DNA from: Actinomycetota bacterium
GTDB lineage: Bacteria; Actinomycetota; Actinomycetes; Streptosporangiales; Streptosporangiaceae
Length of the DNA stretch: 6,284 nt
Reading direction: 5' to 3'
Assembly: GCA_003161205.1 (NCBI GenBank)
Contig: PMOU01000018.1
Span: forward strand, 771-7,054
In this document: in pieces, positions 1 to 5,561 of the stretch
How positions within the stretch are numbered: position 1 is the first letter of the stretch
Layout of the letters: each line of letters begins with the position of its first letter
Notes under the pieces: generated by a model
Seen by the model: only the letters and a program-made list of their open reading frames with translations
Told to the model about the DNA's origin: nothing
Databases searched by the model: none
Made by a program: the position numbers and the translations under genes

Positions 1-216
1 ACCAAGAACCTGCTGCTGCGCCTCGACCCTGAGCTGGCCGGGCGGCTGCAGACCGTCGCCGACATCGAGGGCCGCCCGGTCTCCGACGTCGTGCGCGAGG
101 CCATCGCCGCGCTAGTCGAGCAGCGCCGCGGCGACGAGCGGTTCCTGCGGCTGCTGGAGGCGAACCTCGACCGCCACCGGCAGGCACTCGATCTGCTCCG
201 GGACGACCTGCCGTGA
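1..216 (+). CDS. Ribbon-helix-helix (CopG/Arc-type) protein, probable antitoxin, 5' end cut by window
   Basis: The first base is in frame and the reading frame runs to a TGA at 214-216, giving 71 residues with only the extreme N-terminus missing. Residues 3-41 fit a ribbon-helix-helix fold: a short strand (NLLLRLD), helix 1 (PELAGRLQTVADIEG) and, after a turn, helix 2 (SDVVREAIAALVEQR). Such proteins dimerise, bind DNA through the paired strands and often repress their own operon. Residues 42-71 form a charged helical tail, the kind that in antitoxins contacts the toxin. The stop overlaps the GTG start of the next gene by four bases, so the two are probably translationally coupled and functionally paired. 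Antitoxin function is inferred from fold, size and position. A plain transcriptional regulator is the alternative. Promoter and start codon lie outside the window. Confidence 0.8.
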   Translation, partial: TKNLLLRLDPELAGRLQTVADIEGRPVSDVVREAIAALVEQRRGDERFLRLLEANLDRHRQALDLLRDDLP

Positions 217-1469
217 TCGCGCTGGAAGTCGCCGACCTGGTCCTGATCGCCAGCCGCACGCTGGGCCTGGACACCAGCCAGGTACTCGACCTGGTCGATG
301 TCGCCGCCGCCGAAAACGCCCTGGCCGCGGCGCAGCCGGACAGCGGATCCGCCGACCCGGCCCTCCGCGCCGCCGCCCTGCTGCACGCGCTTGCCCGCCA
401 GCGGCCGTTGCGGCGCGGCAACCAGCAGGTCGCGCTGGCGGCCATGCTGCAATTCCTGGCCATCAACGGCTGGGACATGGCCCCCGACCCGCCCGGCCCC
501 GTCGCCGCGATGGTCGCCGGGCTCACGGCCGGCACTGCGGGCACCAGCGACGCCGCAGCCTTGCTGGCGTCTCGGCTGCGACCCGGTGACCAGCACGACA
601 GGCACGGCCACGACCAAACGAAGGAGGCACCGATGCGACCAAGACCAGCGCTGCCGCTCGCCGAAAGAATAAAGTCCGCACTGCGGGATCCCCGCAGGAC
701 GCGGGTGTACCCCCGCGGATTCACCGACCGGCACAAACAGGCAGTCGACCTGGCCATGGAACAGGCCCGGCAACTGGGCCACGACTACCTCGGCACCGAG
801 CATCTGCTCCTCGGCCTGCTCGGCGCCGGAGACGGCGTTGCCATCCAGGTGCTGGCATCGATGGGCATCCCCCTGGACGAGGTGCGGAGCCGGGTCGAGG
901 GCATCATCACCCACGGCCCCGGCACTCGCGCGGGCCCCATCCTGCCCACCCCGCAGGCCAGGAGGGTGATGGGCCTGACGATGCGGGAGGCGCTGGCTCT
1001 CGGTCACAACGACGTCGGCACCGGGCATCTCCTGCTGGCCCTGCTCCGCGAGGGCCACGGCATCGCCGCCCAGGTGCTGACTGCACTGGGCGCGGACCAT
1101 GCCCGCGTCCGGGAACAGGTGCTGGGCCTGATAGCCAGCGTGGACGAGCAGGCCGGGCCGCAGACCAGGCTGGTCCGCATGGCCATTCCCGCCGGGCTCG
1201 CCGACGCCGTGGAGCAGCTCGCCCAGGTCCAGCGGCAAAGGAAAGCCGCGCTTGACGCCGAAGACCTGGAGGCCGCCGCGGCCCTGCGGGACAGGGAAGA
1301 TCAGCTGCGTGCCGGCAAGCTGCGCCTGGAGCAGCAGTGGGCGGCAGGAGTCGACGTCCAGGCCGTCGTCGCCGAGAACCAGCGCGTGCACCGCGAGCTC
1401 GACCGGATGCGCGGCCTGCTCCGCGAGCACGGCATCGAGCCGGACGACGGCACCGCCCAGACCGCCTGA
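213..1469 (+). CDS. Degenerate Doc/Fic-like domain fused to ClpC N-terminal repeats and a UVR/middle-domain segment, no ATPase
   Basis: Residues 1-124 resemble a Doc-type Fic fold. RPLRRGNQQ at 64-72 aligns with the Fic motif HPFxDGNKR, but only Pro65, Gly69 and Asn70 remain; the catalytic His and the Lys-Arg pair are replaced, so AMP-transfer or kinase activity is unlikely. Residues 125-140 are a hydrophilic linker. Two Clp_N repeats follow at about 169-233 and 246-308, with the signatures LGTEHLLLGLL and VGTGHLLLALL. Residues 322-385 match the ClpC middle domain, including a UVR motif (DAEDLEAAAALRD) and EQQWAAG. The rest to residue 418 is probably coiled coil. ClpC itself is over 800 residues with two AAA+ modules; both are missing here, so it cannot unfold substrates alone. 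In ClpC these parts bind phospho-arginine, substrates and adaptors, so an adaptor, decoy or ClpC-modulating role is my inference. The GTG start overlaps the upstream RHH gene (GTGA), suggesting one operon. An internal start at 633 may give a shorter product. Confidence 0.78.
   Translation: MIALEVADLVLIASRTLGLDTSQVLDLVDVAAAENALAAAQPDSGSADPALRAAALLHALARQRPLRRGNQQVALAAMLQFLAINGWDMAPDPPGPVAAMVAGLTAGTAGTSDAAALLASRLRPGDQHDRHGHDQTKEAPMRPRPALPLAERIKSALRDPRRTRVYPRGFTDRHKQAVDLAMEQARQLGHDYLGTEHLLLGLLGAGDGVAIQVLASMGIPLDEVRSRVEGIITHGPGTRAGPILPTPQARRVMGLTMREALALGHNDVGTGHLLLALLREGHGIAAQVLTALGADHARVREQVLGLIASVDEQAGPQTRLVRMAIPAGLADAVEQLAQVQRQRKAALDAEDLEAAAALRDREDQLRAGKLRLEQQWAAGVDVQAVVAENQRVHRELDRMRGLLREHGIEPDDGTAQTA
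621..635 (+). promoter_or_regulatory. Strong internal Shine-Dalgarno and in-frame ATG
   Basis: AAGGAGG at 621-627 is followed by a 5-base spacer and ATG at 633-635, in frame with the 213-1469 gene (codon 141). It is a much better ribosome site than anything before the GTG at 213. It falls exactly at the linker between the Fic-like and Clp_N parts. The linker residues it encodes (TKEAP) look like translated intergenic sequence. This suggests either two formerly separate genes whose intervening stop was lost, or deliberate production of a full-length and a short protein. Confidence 0.65.
633..1469 (+). CDS. Alternative product: stand-alone Clp_N repeats plus UVR protein (internal start)
   Basis: Translation from the ATG at 633 would give 278 residues beginning MRPRPALPLAERIK. 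It would contain only the two Clp_N repeats and the UVR/middle-domain segment, without the Fic-like part. Stand-alone proteins with Clp_N repeats and no ATPase are, from memory, common in actinomycetes, so this may be the ancestral gene boundary. It shares frame and stop with the 213-1469 entry and is listed as an alternative or additional translation product, not as a further locus. The supporting evidence is the ideal ribosome site at 621-627 and the coincidence of the start with the domain boundary. Confidence 0.5.
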   Translation: MRPRPALPLAERIKSALRDPRRTRVYPRGFTDRHKQAVDLAMEQARQLGHDYLGTEHLLLGLLGAGDGVAIQVLASMGIPLDEVRSRVEGIITHGPGTRAGPILPTPQARRVMGLTMREALALGHNDVGTGHLLLALLREGHGIAAQVLTALGADHARVREQVLGLIASVDEQAGPQTRLVRMAIPAGLADAVEQLAQVQRQRKAALDAEDLEAAAALRDREDQLRAGKLRLEQQWAAGVDVQAVVAENQRVHRELDRMRGLLREHGIEPDDGTAQTA

Positions 1470-1517
1470 GACCCGGTCCAGCCGAAGCGGCCACGCGCCC
1501 CGCAAACAGCGATCCCT

Positions 1518-1538
1518 GCCGCAACAAGAGCATGCGGC
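1518..1538. terminator. Candidate hairpin between convergent genes
   Basis: GCCGCA at 1518-1523 and TGCGGC at 1533-1538 are perfect inverted repeats with a 9-base loop, lying between two convergent stop codons. Two weaker 5-bp hairpins follow in the same gap: CGGAT/ATCCG (1542-1546, 1555-1559) and CCCGC/GCGGG (1585-1589, 1599-1603). No T-run follows on either strand, which is common for terminators in high-GC actinomycetes but also makes the call weak. The rest of 1470-1632 shows no gene. Confidence 0.3.
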
Positions 1539-1632
1539 CCTCGGATAGCCGACGATCCGCCCGGTTAGCCCGGAGAGAGCAGTCCCCGCGGCACGGGTGC
1601 GGGCTTCGGCCTGCTGGCTAGGCATTGGCATG

Positions 1633-3840
1633 TCAGTCCTTCGCGGGAGCGGCGGAATCGATCTGCTGGAGCACGCGCAGGCTGCGGGCGTGCTCATGCT
1701 GCAGGCGGGTTTTCTCGGCGCGGCGGGCGGGGCCGATGGCGCCGAGGAACACGGCGGTGCCGGCGGCGTGATCGGCCCAGACGTCGCGGTGGCAGGGGTG
1801 GTGGGTGGCCTGCGGGCAGCGGGCGGAGTCACACAGCCCGGCCAGCGGCTTGTCCGCGTCCGGGGTCCCGGCCAGCCGCAGGCACAGCGCCTTGGCCGGG
1901 TCGGCGAACCAGCAGTAGTTCGACGCCGCCAGGTGCAGGGTGCCAGCGCGTTTGGACAGCAGGTTGATCACCTCGCGGTCGCTGCCCATGATCGCCGGGC
2001 TGCCGCTGGCCAGCCCGGTGAGGCGGTCGTCGACGCTGCCGAAGAAGTCCAGCAGTTCCCGGGCGCCGGGGCCGGACGGGTGAATACCCTGCTGGTAGTC
2101 ACGGAATGCTTGCAGCGTCAGCTCGAGGTTGCGCTGCTGTTCGTGTTCGCTGACTTCGGCGAGCAGCCGGGCCTGGGCGCCCCCGGGCCGGGCCGCGTAG
2201 CCTTCGGTAGTGGCGACCGAAATGTGCTTCAGGTGCAGTTTTGCGGCAAGGAGGCCGCCGGGCCGGTAGGCGAGCTCGATGGCCAGCGTGCGGCGCAGCG
2301 CGCGCAGCGTGGGCGGCGGCCCGGGGATCGGGGCTAGGCCGAGCCGCTGCCCGGCCGGGCTGTTGACCCAGTCGCGGAAGGCGCGGTACCGGCTGTCGAA
2401 GGAGAACCGCCCGAACAGCAGCTGCTTCTCCCCGTCGTCCTGGCCGGGCGTATCGCCGCTGTGGCCGGCCAGGAGGCTGGCGGCGAGCCGGGCGGCCCGG
2501 TGCACCTCGGCGATGACGACCCACTCATCAGGGGTGCCGCCGTGCGGCTGGTCCTTGATCACCCGCCCGGCGAGCTTGTAGCGGGCCAGCCCTGGCGCGG
2601 TCTCGCGGGGCGGCAGCGGGGCGGCAGCGGTCAGTTCCATCAGCTCGCCGGCCCGCATGCCGGTCACGGCCGCGATGACCAGCAGGCACGCGGTGCGGGC
2701 AACCTCGGTCAGGTGGACGACCTCGAACGCGTGCAGCGGCAGCGTCCACGGGATGGGCTCGCTGGCTCCGGCCACCGGGATGCGGGCCGCGTCCCGGCCC
2801 CACGACGCGGCGGCGCCGACGCGGGCCAGGGTGTCTTCCAGGGCAGGGCGAAGTGCCGGCAGCCATGCCCGGTTGAAGCCCGAAAGGCCCGCCTGCGCTG
2901 CGATCTGGCCGAGGCTGACGGTCAGCAGCGGGTCGCCGGGGTCCCATCCGGCGTTCAGGCGCCCGCGGACGCGGGGGCTGGCCACTAGCGGCAGCGGGCT
3001 GCTGGCGGCGGCGTGCTCGCCGAGGACCTGGGTGATCACGGCCACCGGGTCGGCGCGGCCGGGTCTGTTGCCTGCCGGTGGCGGGACGGCCCCGGCATGG
3101 ACCTGCTGGGCCAGGTCGGCCACCAGCGGGCCGATGACCTCGGTGATGTGCAGTGCCGCGGCGAGCATGGGGCGCAGCACCGGGTCGGTGACCGGAGGGG
3201 TGGCGTTCTGGTCACGCCGGACCATTCCGGCGATGGTGCTGGCCGGTTTCCCGTTCCAGGGACGCAGGCCGGGCTGGTAGCCGCCGGCGGCGAACAGTTC
3301 GGAGTAGGCGTGCATGTCCAGCACGGCGGCCACGGTTTCCCGGCGGGAGGCCGGGCCGCGTTCCCGCACCGCCTGTCCCTGCTCGTCACGGGCGTGGCGG
3401 CGGTGGTCCAGGTAGGCGTCGCAGTGCTGCTGGGTGACCTGGGCCAGGCTCGCGATGCCCTGCCCGGTCAGCCAGTTCAGCCAGCTGGTGACCGAGGCCA
3501 GCCGTTCCCGGCAGGTGGGGATGGCCAGCGGGACCCGGTAGGCGTGCGGCAGGGCAGCCACCGCCCGGTGCTGCGGGGCCAGCAGCGCGAACAGCAGTTC
3601 CTTGGCGGCCAGCCGGAACCCGGGGTCGGTGACCGCGGTGAAGTCCCACAGCTTCGCCGCCCGCGACAGCTGGGCGGGCAGGCGTTCCACGGCGGTGAAG
3701 TCCCACACGTCGTCGTCGAACACCGGCCCGCGCGCTCCCCCGGTGACGGTGAACCCGGCGGCGCGGGCGACGTCCGCGCTGGCGAACACCGAAGCGGCCG
3801 GCGTGGCCGCGTGATGAGCGCCGAGGGCAGGGGGTGTCAT
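1633..3840 (-). CDS. Large tyrosine-type recombinase (third gene of trio)
   Basis: This 735-residue protein has a tyrosine recombinase (phage-integrase-type) catalytic domain at about 375-555. It would break and rejoin DNA through a 3'-phosphotyrosine link. Visible catalytic residues are box I Arg396 in TGMRAGEL, a probable beta-hairpin Lys429, box II Arg516 in LRALRRT (the usual HxxR His is an Arg here), His539 in LKHIS and the nucleophile Tyr548, nine residues after that His as expected. The N-terminal 370 residues are far longer than a usual arm and core-binding region; they contain a repeated WDFTAV at 46-51 and 65-70. After the Tyr comes a 185-residue extension with a cluster C670-x4-C675-x7-C683-x7-H691 (plus C643, C653, H680, H681, H684), possibly zinc-binding. 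The ATG at 3840 overlaps the upstream stop as ATGA and has GGAGGAGG (3848-3855) seven bases before it. It is the last gene of the trio; the assigned partner function is inferred. Confidence 0.85.
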   Translation of the reverse strand: MTPPALGAHHAATPAASVFASADVARAAGFTVTGGARGPVFDDDVWDFTAVERLPAQLSRAAKLWDFTAVTDPGFRLAAKELLFALLAPQHRAVAALPHAYRVPLAIPTCRERLASVTSWLNWLTGQGIASLAQVTQQHCDAYLDHRRHARDEQGQAVRERGPASRRETVAAVLDMHAYSELFAAGGYQPGLRPWNGKPASTIAGMVRRDQNATPPVTDPVLRPMLAAALHITEVIGPLVADLAQQVHAGAVPPPAGNRPGRADPVAVITQVLGEHAAASSPLPLVASPRVRGRLNAGWDPGDPLLTVSLGQIAAQAGLSGFNRAWLPALRPALEDTLARVGAAASWGRDAARIPVAGASEPIPWTLPLHAFEVVHLTEVARTACLLVIAAVTGMRAGELMELTAAAPLPPRETAPGLARYKLAGRVIKDQPHGGTPDEWVVIAEVHRAARLAASLLAGHSGDTPGQDDGEKQLLFGRFSFDSRYRAFRDWVNSPAGQRLGLAPIPGPPPTLRALRRTLAIELAYRPGGLLAAKLHLKHISVATTEGYAARPGGAQARLLAEVSEHEQQRNLELTLQAFRDYQQGIHPSGPGARELLDFFGSVDDRLTGLASGSPAIMGSDREVINLLSKRAGTLHLAASNYCWFADPAKALCLRLAGTPDADKPLAGLCDSARCPQATHHPCHRDVWADHAAGTAVFLGAIGPARRAEKTRLQHEHARSLRVLQQIDSAAPAKD
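3635..3707 (-). repeat. Short direct repeat inside the large recombinase gene
   Basis: The 16-base string GCGGTGAAGTCCCACA (+ strand) occurs at 3635-3650 and 3692-3707, exactly 57 bases (19 codons) apart. Both copies are read in the same frame on the - strand and give WDFTA(V) twice in the N-terminal region. A small in-frame duplication of a structural motif is the likely explanation. Confidence 0.6.
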
Positions 3841-5561
3841 GTGGTGGCCTCCTCCGGACGCAGCTCAGGGATCTCGGCGTCGGTGCCGCCGACGTGGCGG
3901 GCTGCCTCGGCCAGCACCGGGGCGGCGAAGCGCGGCAGGATCTCCTCGATCCGCTGGGCGTAGGGGCCGAAGACGGCCATGAACTGGGCGGCGGGCATCT
4001 GCCGCCACTGGCGGGCGAAGAACGCCTTCAGCCGCAGCAGGTTCGCCGCATGGCGGGGGGCGAAGATCGCCAGCGGGCACAGCAGGCACACCCACGGCCG
4101 CGCCGGGCAGGGCTGGCCCTTCGGCCCGTGCAGCCCGGCGAGCGGATCAGCGCACGCCGCGGTGAACACGTCCCGCTGCCCGCCCGCCAGTTCGGCCAGC
4201 GCCGCGTCATCGAGCCCGAGCCGGGCGGCCAGCTGCGGAAAATCCCGCGCCAGGGCGGCAGTCTCGGCGTCGGTGAGCACCGCAGGCGGGTGAGCGCGGC
4301 GCAGCATGTCCCCCTGGGCATCTTCGATGATCTCCTCCACGGCGCCGCGCTGGGCGGCGCTGGCGGCGGTCAGGTAACGGTCGCCTTCCACCCGGGGGCT
4401 GTGGTTCGGGTCGATGGTGGCCCTGGCGCTGCCGTTCCAGGACCGCCTGTCCCGGCGCGCCTCGAAGGTGGTCCGGATGCGGTGCAGCCGGACCTGCAAC
4501 GGCCGGCCGTCGTCATCGACCAGCCCGTGCCGGGCGACCCACCGGCTGACGGTGACCGGCTCGAACTTCCCCGCCCGGATCAGGACCGGGCTGTTGGGGC
4601 AGTACCGCAGCCACAGCTCGCCGCGCAGCGCGGGCGGGGCGAACCGGCGCAGCAGCGCGGAATGCTCCAGCCACCGCGCCAGCAGCCGCACCGCCGCCTT
4701 CGGCAGGGTAAGGGACTCGGCGGCGGTGCGCCGCTTGACGTAGGACAGCAGCACGCTGGCATCCCCGGCCCAGTCAATGTCGGCCAGCGCGAGGGCATCG
4801 ATGCCATCAGGCACGATGCCGCTGAAGCCGCCGAACAGCAGCCGGTAGGCCAGCGTCACATCCGACTCCGGGAACAGTTCCGCCCGGGCGGCGGGCAGGC
4901 CGCCCCGGCTGTTCAGCACCGTCCAGCCGCTCACCCCCAGGTACGCGCCCGCCTGCCGGGCGGTCACCGGCCCGAGCCGGGTCAGCAGCCACCGCGCGTT
5001 CTCCGGCGTCCACCCGTCCTCGCGGGGATCGGCTCCCCGGGCCGCAGCGGCCAGCGCCGCAGTGTGCGCGGTGAACGCCGTGGCGGTCAGCCGGCGGCAC
5101 GCGCTGATCAGCCCCGACCATTCGGGATCGCTGTAGGGCGGCAGCGGGGTGGTGCGCTGCGGCTGGTGGTAAGCCCGGCCGGCCAGCAGCTGCCGGGCCG
5201 CCGGCTGCAGGCACCCGGTCGCGGCGTCCGCGCTGGCCAGCATCTGCCTGGTCGCGATCTCCGCCGCATAGGCGGCGCCCATCCAGTACTCCACCAGCCG
5301 GGCACGCGACAGCCCGGCGGCGCCGCCGGTGAAGCCGGCCGCGGCCAGCGCCCGGGTCATGTCCCGCAGCGCGGTCATGTGGTGATCGACGGTCTTGGCC
5401 GAGTCCACCGCGCCATGCGGGTGGACCATCCCCGCCAGCCCGGCCAGCAGATCCCGTGCCAGCGCGGTCCGCAGCCGCGCGGCCAGGGTGAACGCGGCCT
5501 GCCGCCCGTCGCTGAAGGTGCACACGATGCCCAGCGGCTCATCGATGACGGCGGCGGGCAT
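3837..5561 (-). CDS. Divergent tyrosine recombinase-like protein (second gene of trio), box I Arg apparently missing
   Basis: Read from the ATG at 5561, this is a 574-residue protein. The C-terminal half has the shape of a tyrosine recombinase catalytic domain: a box I-like segment LLFGGFSGIVPDGIDALALADID at about 241-263, a hairpin Lys (Lys276 in YVKRR), box II LHRIRTT with His360 and Arg363, His387 in NHSPR and Tyr396 nine residues later. Where box I normally reads TGxRxGEL, this protein has SGIVPDGIDAL with no Arg, so it may be catalytically weak or need its partners. Residues 1-190 are a helical N-terminal region, and VTARQAGAYLGVSGWTV (199-215) looks helix-turn-helix-like. A C-terminal extension carries C485-x6-C492-x2-C495-x8-H504, possibly zinc-binding. 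The ATG overlaps the previous stop as TGATG, with AGGACGGGGG nine bases upstream; a GTG at 5567 is an alternative start. Its own stop overlaps the next ATG. It probably works in a complex with the other two recombinases. Confidence 0.82.
   Translation of the reverse strand: MPAAVIDEPLGIVCTFSDGRQAAFTLAARLRTALARDLLAGLAGMVHPHGAVDSAKTVDHHMTALRDMTRALAAAGFTGGAAGLSRARLVEYWMGAAYAAEIATRQMLASADAATGCLQPAARQLLAGRAYHQPQRTTPLPPYSDPEWSGLISACRRLTATAFTAHTAALAAAARGADPREDGWTPENARWLLTRLGPVTARQAGAYLGVSGWTVLNSRGGLPAARAELFPESDVTLAYRLLFGGFSGIVPDGIDALALADIDWAGDASVLLSYVKRRTAAESLTLPKAAVRLLARWLEHSALLRRFAPPALRGELWLRYCPNSPVLIRAGKFEPVTVSRWVARHGLVDDDGRPLQVRLHRIRTTFEARRDRRSWNGSARATIDPNHSPRVEGDRYLTAASAAQRGAVEEIIEDAQGDMLRRAHPPAVLTDAETAALARDFPQLAARLGLDDAALAELAGGQRDVFTAACADPLAGLHGPKGQPCPARPWVCLLCPLAIFAPRHAANLLRLKAFFARQWRQMPAAQFMAVFGPYAQRIEEILPRFAAPVLAEAARHVGGTDAEIPELRPEEATT
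3841..3855 (-). promoter_or_regulatory. Strong Shine-Dalgarno for the third recombinase
   Basis: Read on the - strand, GGAGGAGG (3855-3848) precedes the ATG at 3840 by seven bases and lies inside the final codons of the second recombinase gene. With the ATGA overlap it fixes the start of the third gene. It points to efficient coupled, or even independent, initiation on a polycistronic message. Confidence 0.7.

Noticed and set aside
907..1533. 208-codon - strand frame across the Clp_N repeats
   Set aside because: Arg/Ala/Gly-rich sequence with no motif, opposite a gene with unmistakable Clp_N and UVR signatures.
1561..1573. CCGG/CCGG inverted repeat in the intergenic gap
   Set aside because: Only four base pairs around a five-base loop, expected by chance at this GC content.
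3013..3963. 316-codon + strand frame opposite the large recombinase
   Set aside because: Composition typical of a high-GC antisense frame, with no recognisable domain; the - strand codes for the recombinase.
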